Assembly: GCA_030431785.1 (NCBI GenBank)
Contig: JAUIIM010000017.1
Location: 1-32,321, forward strand
Source: Acidimicrobiia bacterium
GTDB lineage: Bacteria > Actinomycetota > Acidimicrobiia > Spongiisociales > UBA5794
DNA: 32,321 bases
Direction of reading: 5' to 3'
In this document: positions 18,892 through 25,611 of the stretch, one piece after another
Position numbering within the stretch: the first letter of the stretch is position 1
Layout: every line of letters begins with the position of its first letter
Position numbers and translations under genes: made by a program
Notes under the pieces: generated by a model
Seen by the model: only the letters and a program-made list of their open reading frames with translations
The model's database searches: none
What the model was told of the DNA's origin: nothing

Positions 18892-18907
18892 TGCGCCCAT
18901 GGGCGCA
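18892..18907. promoter_or_regulatory. 16-bp perfect palindrome centred on the thiF-like start codon
   Basis: TGCGCCCATGGGCGCA is a perfect palindrome whose centre is the ATG at 18899. A TAGCCT -10 box (18887-18892) ends 6 nt before the ATG. It may be an operator or a structure at the 5' end of a leaderless mRNA, or chance. Confidence 0.5.
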
Positions 18908-19936
18908 GACACGACCTCTCCGGGAATCGAGATCGACTGGGATGATGTCGATCCGTCTGCCGATCGTTTGATCGACATCAGTACGAGACCCCACTCCTTG
19001 CCACAACTGGCCGGAGCCGTCCGCACGACGTTCGACGAACTTCTCGCACACCCAACGAACCTCCTCGACCCGACCGCAAGGAACGTGATCGTCTGTGATC
19101 GGGGCGTCAGCAGCAGAGTGGCGACAGCGATGCTGCGATCGGCAGGAGCGAGCGGTGTCGTGTCGATGCGAGGGGGAACCGACGCTCTTCGTGCAGCAGA
19201 CGACGCTGTTGATCGATACGACCGCCAGATCAGACTTGCCGGATTCGGGCAAGACGCCCAGGATCGCCTCGGACAGGCAATCATCACCGTGGTCGGCGCC
19301 GGAGGACTCGGGTGCCCCGCGCTGAACTCCATCGTGCCCGCCGGCGCCGGAACCGTCCGCATCATCGACTTCGACACCGTCGCCGCGTCGAATCTCCACC
19401 GACAGCCACTCTTCACTCCGAACGACGTCGGAATGATGAAGGCCGAGGTCGCCGCGACACGACTCGGCACACTCAATCCAGACGTCCGCATCGAGACGTC
19501 GACCGAACAACTGTCACCGGCAAACGCAGGCGCACTGATCGCCGGATCGGACGTCGTCGTCGACGCAACCGATTCCTTCGATGCTCGGGATGCGTTGACC
19601 GCTGCCTGCATCGAGAACTCGGTTCCGATGGTGTACGGCTCGATCTTCGGGTTCGAGGGTCAGCATGCGGTGTTCGATGCCGAGAACGGCCCGTGCTACC
19701 GCTGCGTGTTTCCGACCAATCCCGAACCCGGCACTGCCATCGACTGTTCCGCGGTCGGGACACTCGGGGCGGTGACGTCAGTGATCGGCTCCCTCCAGGG
19801 TGCAGCAGCCGTTCAGGTCGCTGCAGGAATCGGCGGCGGTTTGACCGGGTCGCTCACCATGTACGACGCCCGGACCGCACACTTCGACCACCTCCCGCTC
19901 ACGAAGGATCCAGCCTGCACGGCGTGTGGCAAGTAG
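18899..19936 (+). CDS. Rhodanese - ThiF/MoeB E1-like fusion (reversed domain order)
   Basis: A 345-aa protein. Residues 20-100 form a rhodanese-like domain with VIVCDRGVSS (63-72), Cys66 being the likely persulfide residue. Residues 105-345 form a ThiF/MoeB/UBA-type adenylyltransferase, with DRYDRQIRLAGFG, the ATP loop GAGGLG (133-138), DFDTV with NLHRQ, the zinc pairs CYRC (266/269) and CTAC (340/343), and a conserved Cys283 in DCSAVGTLG. Such enzymes adenylate the C-terminus of a sulfur carrier (ThiS, MoaD or CysO-like) and transfer sulfur for thiamine, molybdopterin or cysteine synthesis. MoeZ-type fusions normally carry rhodanese at the C-terminus; here it is N-terminal. No sulfur-carrier gene is in the window, so the pathway is open. 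Confidence 0.88.
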   Translation: MGADTTSPGIEIDWDDVDPSADRLIDISTRPHSLPQLAGAVRTTFDELLAHPTNLLDPTARNVIVCDRGVSSRVATAMLRSAGASGVVSMRGGTDALRAADDAVDRYDRQIRLAGFGQDAQDRLGQAIITVVGAGGLGCPALNSIVPAGAGTVRIIDFDTVAASNLHRQPLFTPNDVGMMKAEVAATRLGTLNPDVRIETSTEQLSPANAGALIAGSDVVVDATDSFDARDALTAACIENSVPMVYGSIFGFEGQHAVFDAENGPCYRCVFPTNPEPGTAIDCSAVGTLGAVTSVIGSLQGAAAVQVAAGIGGGLTGSLTMYDARTAHFDHLPLTKDPACTACGK

Positions 19937-20047
19937 AGAAGCCAGGAGCCAGGAGCCAGGAGCCAGGAGCCAGCAGCGGGCGCACGACGCCTACACGCCG
20001 ACACGCCTACACGCCGACACGCCTCCACGCCTCCACGCCTCCACGCC
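19937..20047. repeat. Heptamer tract followed by octamer tract in a convergent gap
   Basis: The whole gap between the rhodanese-ThiF stop and the CAP stop is repetitive. AGAAGCC plus four perfect AGGAGCC heptamers fill 19937-19971. After about 20 nt, seven octamers of NNCACGCC form (TACACGCC or GACACGCC alternating, then three TCCACGCC) fill 19992-20047. No coding potential is assigned, although frames run through it. Confidence 0.95.
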
Positions 20048-20052
20048 GAAGG

Positions 20053-20730
20053 CTAGATCGCGTAGGCGCAGGGGGTGGGGTCGCCGAGACCGCCGGGGTA
20101 GGCGGCCCCAGAGTCAGAAACATCGGAGACATCACCCGAGCTGGCCGTGGACGTCTTGACGCCCGTGGACGTCTTTGGAGCAGGGACCGTGGTGCTCGGA
20201 CTCGTATCGTCGGCCGGAGGCATCGATGGCGAGGTCGTTGTCGTGGTCGCTGGGGGTGCAGCGGTCGTGGTCGTTCCCCCGCCATCATGGTGACCGGGGG
20301 GTGCCTTCATGAAGATGATCGTGGCCCACATGACCCCGTCGTCATCCACGGTGACACCCACACCCACGTAGTTGTAGTCGCCGAGGATGTTCGCACGGTG
20401 GCCCGAGGAGTTCATGAACGCTTGGTGCATGCCCGCGGCGTCGAAGTTCACCCCGACGTTCTCACCGAGCTTCTCCCATCCGGTCGTGACGGAACCCAGG
20501 TTCCCGGAGTGGAACAACTCTTGGCGATCTGCCATCACCGCTGAGTGGTAACGGGCATTGTCGGCAAGGTCCCAGTGGGATTGGAGGGCAGGAAGACCAG
20601 CGGATGCACGGGAGGAGTTGATCAGAGAGATGAATTCGCCAGCCGGACCGGCGGAGGCAGGAATCGCCATCGTCGCGACGAACAACATCGCAGCGGCGAA
20701 GACGACCCCAAGGCGGCGTACCAATCGCAT
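20053..20730 (-). CDS. Secreted CAP/SCP-domain protein (YkwD-like)
   Basis: A 225-aa exported protein. The Sec signal peptide covers about 1-27 (MRLVRRLG, hydrophobic core, then IPASA cleavage). The CAP domain spans about 30-145, with LINSSRASAGLPAL, the central His in ADNARYHSAVMADR, GENVG, HQAFMNSSGHRANIL (second His) and VGVGV...ATIIFMK, all typical. The remaining 80 residues are a Thr/Pro/Ser-rich low-complexity tail ending in PCAYAI, probably a wall-spanning or glycosylated stalk. Bacterial CAP proteins are extracellular with mostly unknown roles. ATG 20730 has AAGGA about 10 nt upstream. It is convergent with the rhodanese-ThiF gene, and its 3' flank is the repeat tract at 19937-20047. 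Confidence 0.9.
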   Translation of the reverse strand: MRLVRRLGVVFAAAMLFVATMAIPASAGPAGEFISLINSSRASAGLPALQSHWDLADNARYHSAVMADRQELFHSGNLGSVTTGWEKLGENVGVNFDAAGMHQAFMNSSGHRANILGDYNYVGVGVTVDDDGVMWATIIFMKAPPGHHDGGGTTTTAAPPATTTTTSPSMPPADDTSPSTTVPAPKTSTGVKTSTASSGDVSDVSDSGAAYPGGLGDPTPCAYAI

Positions 20731-20832
20731 GTTCCCAGATCCTTACGGAGAGCAGTTGTGTGACTTCTCTCTGTATCGGGTCCGTAGTGCGAACGGTTGA
20801 GCGATGAATGGGGGCCGAACGACCTAGGGGTA

Positions 20833-20855
20833 CGTCCGGCGCGGAGCGCCGGACG
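20833..20855. repeat. 10-bp-stem hairpin with 3-nt loop
   Basis: CGTCCGGCGC, loop GGA, GCGCCGGACG forms a perfect stem. Its right arm merges into the first GGACGAA heptamer. There is no T-run on either side, so a simple intrinsic terminator is unlikely; it may be part of the repeat element. Confidence 0.8.
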
Positions 20856-20913
20856 AAGGACGAAGGGATGAAGGACAAATGACAAATGACAAATGACAAA
20901 AGACGAAGGACGA
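20851..20913. repeat. Nine degenerate heptamers (GGACGAA / ATGACAA family)
   Basis: Contiguous 7-nt units read GGACGAA, GGACGAA, GGGATGA, AGGACAA, ATGACAA three times, AAGACGA and AGGACGA. The register is kept throughout. Related tracts occur at 30135-30167 and 31978-32005. Confidence 0.9.
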
Positions 20914-20915
20914 TC

Positions 20916-20977
20916 CGTCCTTAAGCGAGCGGAGCGAGCCGTCATTCGTCCTTAAGCGAGCGGAGCGAGCGGTCTTT
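20916..20977. repeat. Two tandem 31-nt units (CGTCCT...AGCGAGCG...GCGAGC)
   Basis: Units at 20916-20946 and 20947-20977 differ at only a few positions. Each begins CGTCCTTAAGCGAGCGG and ends in TCATT or TCTTT. Each contains the near-palindrome GAGCGGAGCGAGC. A longer related copy runs to 21020, and partial copies reach 21046. The same 31-nt architecture occurs at 30181-30242. Confidence 0.85.
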
Positions 20978-21024
20978 CGTCACTGAGCGCAGCGAGGCGC
21001 GAGCGGAGCGAGCGGTCTTTCGTC

Positions 21025-21046
21025 GCCGAGCGCAGCGAGGCTCGGC
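21025..21046 (-). terminator. Hairpin just downstream of pepA
   Basis: GCCGAGC and GCTCGGC (7-bp arms, 8-nt loop) lie 5 nt past the pepA stop on the minus strand. The following bases are GACGAAAG, not a U-tract, so it may be a weak terminator or simply one copy of the surrounding repeat. Confidence 0.35.
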
Positions 21047-21051
21047 CGGGT

Positions 21052-22464
21052 CTACGCCATTCCTTCTGCTACGGCAACAAGGGTGCGGACGCCGAAGCCG
21101 GAGCCACCCTTGGTGACGTAGTGCTCGGTCTTGTCGGCCCGTGCCGGACCGGCAACATCGAGATGAACCCACGGCGTCTCGCCCACGAACTCACGCAGGA
21201 TCAGCGCTGCTGTGATCGTCCCGCCGAATCTACCTCCCGTGTTCTTCATGTCCGCGATGTCGGAATCGACGAGCGATCGATACTCATCCTCGAGCGGGAG
21301 CCTCCACAGCTTTTCCCCTGCCGCGTGGGCAGCAGCGAGCACCTGATCGGCGGCTTCGTCATCGTTGGAGAGCAACCCACCAATGTTGGTACCGAGCGCC
21401 ACCTTGCAAGCACCGGTCAACGTGGCGATGTCGATGACCAGATCCGGCTCCATCTCGGCCGCCAGTGAGAGACCGTCGGCGAGCACCAACCGACCTTCCG
21501 CATCGGTGTTGAGGACCTCGATGGTCTTGCCGTTGTAGGCCTTCAACACATCGCCGGGCCGCTGGGCCGACCCTCCGGTCATGTTCTCGGTGAGCGGTGT
21601 GATACCGATCACGTTCACCGCCGCCCCGATCGTTGCGATCGCCTGGACGGCCCCGAAGACAGCGGCCGCCCCCGCCATGTCGGTCTTCATGGTTTCCATG
21701 CCCGATGCCGGCTTGATGGACAGGCCACCGGAATCGAAGACGATGCCCTTCCCGACGAACGCCACGGTCTTCTCAGCGCCTTCGGGCCGATACTCCAGCA
21801 CCACCATCCGCGCCGGTTCATCCGAGCCGAGGTTGACGGCGTGCAGGCCGCCGAAGCCCTTGTCCGCGATCTCGGATTCGTCATAGATCGTGACGGACAC
21901 GTCGGCATGGAGGTCTGCGGCGATCGCGGCCAGCGCCCTAGGGCTCTTGTCGCGTGCCGGTCGATTGACGAGGTCCCGAGCGAGCTTGACACCATCGGCG
22001 ATGGCATTGGCCCGATCGAGATCGCCTGATCCCTCCCCCACCAAGACAAGTCGGGAGGTAGCTGACGGTGAGGCGTCTGACTTGTACTCGTCAAACGAGT
22101 AGGCACCGAGTTGGAAACCGAGAGCGACGGCCTCGTCGGCACCATCGATCCCGACGTGGTGGAGCGTGGTCGCGACGACCTCGTGACCGTTCACCTGGCG
22201 GGCAGCGCCTCCGGCTGCCCTGCGAAGGTCCTCGGCGTCTGCCTCATCGCCGAGCCCCACGAGGAGAACCCGGTCCACGACACCGTCCGACGACACGAAG
22301 AGCGACTGACCGGGCTTGCCCTCGAAACGGTGCGCATCGAGGAGCGGAGCCACGGCGTCGAGATCCGGTGCCAGAGGGTCGCCTTCGATCGTCGATCGCT
22401 CGGCGAGCACCGGGACGATGGCGACGGTCGCGTCAGAGGGTTCTCCGTGGGCAATGGTGATCAT
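21052..22464 (-). CDS. pepA: Leucyl aminopeptidase (M17)
   Basis: A 470-aa cytosolic two-metal aminopeptidase that removes N-terminal residues from peptides. The C-terminal catalytic domain shows GKGIVFDSGGLSIKP with Lys239, Asp244 and Lys251, then KTDMAGAAAV (Asp262), and NTDAEGRL with Asp321, Glu323 and Arg325, so all expected ligands are present. ATG 22464 has GGAG 6 nt upstream, and that Shine-Dalgarno overlaps the transketolase stop. The 8-nt gap implies co-transcription with transketolase. A leucyl aminopeptidase gene near E2, lipB and lipA also occurs in mycobacteria and Streptomyces, so the neighbourhood is conserved. Confidence 0.95.
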   Translation of the reverse strand: MITIAHGEPSDATVAIVPVLAERSTIEGDPLAPDLDAVAPLLDAHRFEGKPGQSLFVSSDGVVDRVLLVGLGDEADAEDLRRAAGGAARQVNGHEVVATTLHHVGIDGADEAVALGFQLGAYSFDEYKSDASPSATSRLVLVGEGSGDLDRANAIADGVKLARDLVNRPARDKSPRALAAIAADLHADVSVTIYDESEIADKGFGGLHAVNLGSDEPARMVVLEYRPEGAEKTVAFVGKGIVFDSGGLSIKPASGMETMKTDMAGAAAVFGAVQAIATIGAAVNVIGITPLTENMTGGSAQRPGDVLKAYNGKTIEVLNTDAEGRLVLADGLSLAAEMEPDLVIDIATLTGACKVALGTNIGGLLSNDDEAADQVLAAAHAAGEKLWRLPLEDEYRSLVDSDIADMKNTGGRFGGTITAALILREFVGETPWVHLDVAGPARADKTEHYVTKGGSGFGVRTLVAVAEGMA

Positions 22465-22472
22465 GGGCACTC

Positions 22473-24419
22473 CTAGCTCTGCATCGATGATTGGACTCGG
22501 GCTGCCACCGATTCGGGTGTGAACCCGAACTGCTCCGCGAGCACACCCGCAGGTGCGCTGGCGCCGAAGTGGTCTATGCCGATGGCCTCGCCACCGTTTG
22601 CGACGATGGACGACCATCCGAACGTCGCCCCCGCTTCAACGGAGAAGACAGGGAGATCCGTGCCCAAGACGGCGGACCGGTAGTCGGCGTCCTGACGCTC
22701 GAAGGCTTCGAAGCATGGCATCGACACCACCCGGACCGAGATTCCGGCGTCTCCAAGAATCGCCGCTGCGTCCTCGGCAAGGGGTACTTCCGATCCGGTA
22801 GCCACGAGCACAACGTCGTCGCCTTCCAGCCGAACGTACGCGCCGCGTCGGACATCCGCCCGATCCGGCTCCGCTTCCGGGATGCGAAGACCTTGCCGTG
22901 TGAGGACGATCCCTGATGGACCATCCACACGGTTGATCGACTCCTCCCAGGCGACTGCGGTCTCGGTCGGGTCCGCTGGTCGGTGCACGTCGAGGTTTGG
23001 GATCGCACGAAGCGCGGCGAGATGCTCGATCGGCTGATGCGTCGGACCGTCCTCGCCAAGGAAGATGGAGTCGTGGGTCCAGATGAACACCGACGGGACC
23101 TCCATCAGCGCTGCGAGGCGCACGGATGGGCGCATGTAGTCGCTGAACGTCATGAACGTCGCACCCATCCCACGAAGACCACCGTGTTGGGTGATCCCGT
23201 TGAGCGCAGCAGCCATCCCGTGCTCGCGGACTCCGGCTCGGATGTTCCGGCCGGTGCGATCGTCGACCGTGAAGTCATGTGAGGCATCGAACAACGAGTT
23301 CGTCGAACCGGCGAGATCCCCCGATGCGCTCATCACGTCCGGGCGTCGCTCCCCGAGCTGCTGGATGACCGCGTGGGATTGCTTCCGTGTCGCAACCGCC
23401 GACCCAGCGTCGAACGATGGAGCGTCCAGTGTCACGTCGGTGGGGTTCCAGTATCGGTCCCAGCCGTCGCGGACGTCGCCGGGAGCCGCTGCGAGGCGTT
23501 CCTTCCATGCTTGGTTGGCAGCGGTGCCGCGCTCCATTGCAGTGTGGAAGAAGGCATAGACCTCTTCGGGGACCTCGAATGGTTCGAGCTCCCAGCCCAT
23601 CGCCTCACGTGCCCCCATGATCTCGTCATCGCCGAGCGGGGAACCGTGCGCTGACGCCGTGTCCACCTTGGTGGGTGCCGTGTAGCCGATGTGTGTCTTG
23701 CAGGAGATGAGTGTGGGGTGTCCGTCATCTGCGAGCGCCTCCTGGATGGCGGCATCGATTGCGGCATGATCATGACCGTCGATCGTCATCGTCTGCCAGC
23801 CATAGGCAGCGAATCGAGCAGGTACGTCCTCGGTAAACGCAAGATCGGTGGAACCGTCGATGGTGATCGAGTTGTCGTCGTAGAACACAATGAGTCGACC
23901 GAGTCCGAGGTGACCAGCGAGCGAGGCGGCTTCGGAGGCAACCCCCTCCATGAGGTCACCGTCGCCGCAGAACACGAAGGTGCGATGGTCGGTGAGGTCC
24001 GGTCCGTGGACTGCGCGGAGGTGCTCTTCGGCGATCGCCATACCCACCGCGGTCGAGATCCCCTGACCGAGTGGGCCAGTGGTGGTCTCGATCCCGATGG
24101 CTTGGTGGGCCTCCGGGTGTCCCGCCGTCTCGTAGCCCCATTGACGGAAGTTCTTGATCTCCTCCATCGAGAGCGGGAAACCGGAGAGGTGGAGGAGCGA
24201 GTAGAGCAACATGGAGCCGTGCCCGTTGGAGAGCACGAACCGATCACGGTCGGGCCACGTCGGATCAGTCGGGTCGACGTTCAGGTACTTGGACCACAGG
24301 ACGACGGCGAGGTCGGCCATCCCCATCGGCATCCCGGGGTGTCCGGAGTTTGCCTTCTCGACCGCATCCGTGGAGAGGACGCGGATCGTGTTTGCAGCGA
24401 GTAGATCGATTTCGGTCAT
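22473..24419 (-). CDS. tkt: Transketolase
   Basis: A 648-aa thiamine-diphosphate enzyme of the pentose phosphate pathway that moves two-carbon ketol units between sugar phosphates. Diagnostic segments are KANSGHPGMPMGMAD (22-36), SNGHGSMLLY (64-73), the TPP motif GDGDLMEG (152-159) with Asn183 in DDNS, and THDSIFLGEDGPTHQP in the pyrimidine domain. The length is normal and all hallmark residues are intact. ATG 24419 has GGAGG 5 nt upstream. It is separated from the upstream M24 gene by a strong hairpin, so it probably has its own promoter, with pepA as second gene. Confidence 0.97.
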   Translation of the reverse strand: MTEIDLLAANTIRVLSTDAVEKANSGHPGMPMGMADLAVVLWSKYLNVDPTDPTWPDRDRFVLSNGHGSMLLYSLLHLSGFPLSMEEIKNFRQWGYETAGHPEAHQAIGIETTTGPLGQGISTAVGMAIAEEHLRAVHGPDLTDHRTFVFCGDGDLMEGVASEAASLAGHLGLGRLIVFYDDNSITIDGSTDLAFTEDVPARFAAYGWQTMTIDGHDHAAIDAAIQEALADDGHPTLISCKTHIGYTAPTKVDTASAHGSPLGDDEIMGAREAMGWELEPFEVPEEVYAFFHTAMERGTAANQAWKERLAAAPGDVRDGWDRYWNPTDVTLDAPSFDAGSAVATRKQSHAVIQQLGERRPDVMSASGDLAGSTNSLFDASHDFTVDDRTGRNIRAGVREHGMAAALNGITQHGGLRGMGATFMTFSDYMRPSVRLAALMEVPSVFIWTHDSIFLGEDGPTHQPIEHLAALRAIPNLDVHRPADPTETAVAWEESINRVDGPSGIVLTRQGLRIPEAEPDRADVRRGAYVRLEGDDVVLVATGSEVPLAEDAAAILGDAGISVRVVSMPCFEAFERQDADYRSAVLGTDLPVFSVEAGATFGWSSIVANGGEAIGIDHFGASAPAGVLAEQFGFTPESVAARVQSSMQS

Positions 24420-24445
24420 GCCACCTCCGAGCGTTGAGAGTACAA

Positions 24446-24475
24446 GTCCTCGGTGGGCTGAATCCCACCGAGGAC
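24446..24475 (-). terminator. Rho-independent-like terminator of the lpd-E2-lipBA-M24 operon
   Basis: A perfect 12-bp stem, GTCCTCGGTGGG and CCCACCGAGGAC, with a 6-nt loop, is followed on the minus strand by TTGTACTCT. It lies 35 nt past the M24 peptidase stop and upstream of transketolase. The U-tract is short, as is common in GC-rich actinobacteria. Confidence 0.85.
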
Positions 24476-24510
24476 CGTATCCAGTACCCAGAACGGATCC
24501 GTGGAAGTCC

Positions 24511-25611
24511 TCAGTCGACGGTGTAGAAGGCGCGGCTCGATTGGTTGAGTACGTCGACGCCGTCTTCGGTCACGACGACGATGTCCTCGATCCGCATCCC
24601 CCACCGATCCGGTGTGTAGATGCCCGGCTCGATCGAGAACGCCATGCCAGGTTCGAGAACGGTGCCATCACCTTCCACGAGATACGGCGGCTCGTGGACG
24701 TCGAGTCCGATGCCATGGCCGAGCCGATGGATGAACCGATCCCCGTAGCCTGCGTCATCGATGATCGATCGGGCGTGAGCGTCGAGCTCGTCTGTCGTCA
24801 CCCCGGGTCGGACCATCGCGGTTGCGGCTTGCTGTGCTCCCTGGAGCACCGCATAGGCTGCTTCATAGCCCTCCGGTGGCTCCCCCACCACGAAGTTGCG
24901 GGTCGTGTCAGAGCAATACCCGTCCTTGTGACCCCCGAAGTCGATCACCACCGCATCCCCTCCCGAGATGATTCGGTCAGAACCTGCGTGGTGCGGACTT
25001 GCGCCGTTCGGACCACTCCCGACGATGCAGAAGTCGACGGTGGCGAGACCGGCATCCAAGGTCAGCTGCTCGATCGTGCGCTTGAGATCCAACTCCGTCC
25101 TGCCCTCGAATCCGAGCGACGCGATCTGCGGCACGACGGAATCGACGACCGCAGCGCTCGCCCGCAACGCTGCAACCTCGGCAGAATCCTTTCGCATCCG
25201 AAGTGGCGCCATCAAAGGCTCAGCATCAAGCCACTCCCTCTCACGATGCGATTGGAGCGCAAGGGTGAACCGGCTCCATGTCTGGCTACCGATGGCCACT
25301 CTCGACGCTCCACCCAGAACGGTGTCCACGGCAGCCGTAGGTGACTCAAGCTCACCCCACGCGACGACATCGACACCCTCCACCTCCGGAAGCATCGGTG
25401 CCTCGAGCTCAGCGATGACAACCGACGCTGCACCATCAGACCGCAGCACGAACATCGTCAATCGTTCGGACTCGTGGGCGCGAAAGCCGGTCAGATAGGG
25501 AAGATCCGATCCGATCGAAAGGCAAAGTGCGTCGATTCCAAGCCCGACCATCGCCGCCGTGACACGGTGCAGGCGAGCGGAGAGGATCTCGGCGGGAACG
25601 GGGACGTTCAC
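24511..25611 (-). CDS. M24 family Xaa-Pro peptidase (PepQ/PepP-like)
   Basis: A 366-aa metallopeptidase with a creatinase-type N-terminal domain (about 1-135) and a pita-bread catalytic domain. All five metal ligands are visible: Asp224 (VVIDFGG), Asp235 (SDTTRNF), His299 (GHGIGLDVHE), Glu328 (SIEPGIY) and Glu342 (RIEDI). Family members cleave Xaa-Pro dipeptides or N-terminal residues before proline; which one applies is not clear. It starts with GTG 25611, overlapping the lipBA stop in a GTGA overlap, so it is the last gene of the lpd operon and is translationally coupled. Gene order in other actinobacteria often has this peptidase near EF-P (efp), but no efp is visible here. Confidence 0.9.
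   Translation of the reverse strand: MNVPVPAEILSARLHRVTAAMVGLGIDALCLSIGSDLPYLTGFRAHESERLTMFVLRSDGAASVVIAELEAPMLPEVEGVDVVAWGELESPTAAVDTVLGGASRVAIGSQTWSRFTLALQSHREREWLDAEPLMAPLRMRKDSAEVAALRASAAVVDSVVPQIASLGFEGRTELDLKRTIEQLTLDAGLATVDFCIVGSGPNGASPHHAGSDRIISGGDAVVIDFGGHKDGYCSDTTRNFVVGEPPEGYEAAYAVLQGAQQAATAMVRPGVTTDELDAHARSIIDDAGYGDRFIHRLGHGIGLDVHEPPYLVEGDGTVLEPGMAFSIEPGIYTPDRWGMRIEDIVVVTEDGVDVLNQSSRAFYTVD

Larger units (their letters stand above)
20731..21051. other. 321-nt gene-free region: CAP promoter area plus composite repeat element
   Basis: Positions 20731-20830 are unique sequence that must hold the CAP promoter and leader; I could not assign a riboswitch. The remainder is repetitive: a hairpin at 20833-20855, heptamers at 20851-20913, two 31-nt units at 20916-20977, further GAGCG-rich copies to 21020 and a hairpin at 21025-21046 just past the pepA stop. 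Confidence 0.8.

Noticed and set aside
19312..20544. 410-aa plus-strand frame across the ThiF fusion, repeats and CAP gene
   Set aside because: It is Arg-rich with no domains, and runs through tandem repeats and antisense to a clear CAP gene.
20731..20830. c-di-AMP (ydaO-type) riboswitch upstream of the secreted CAP protein
   Set aside because: Such switches often precede exported wall-acting proteins, but I could not find the conserved core or its pairing in this 100-nt leader.
20851..21046. CRISPR array
   Set aside because: Units are contiguous or directly tandem with no unique spacers of constant length, and no cas genes are nearby.
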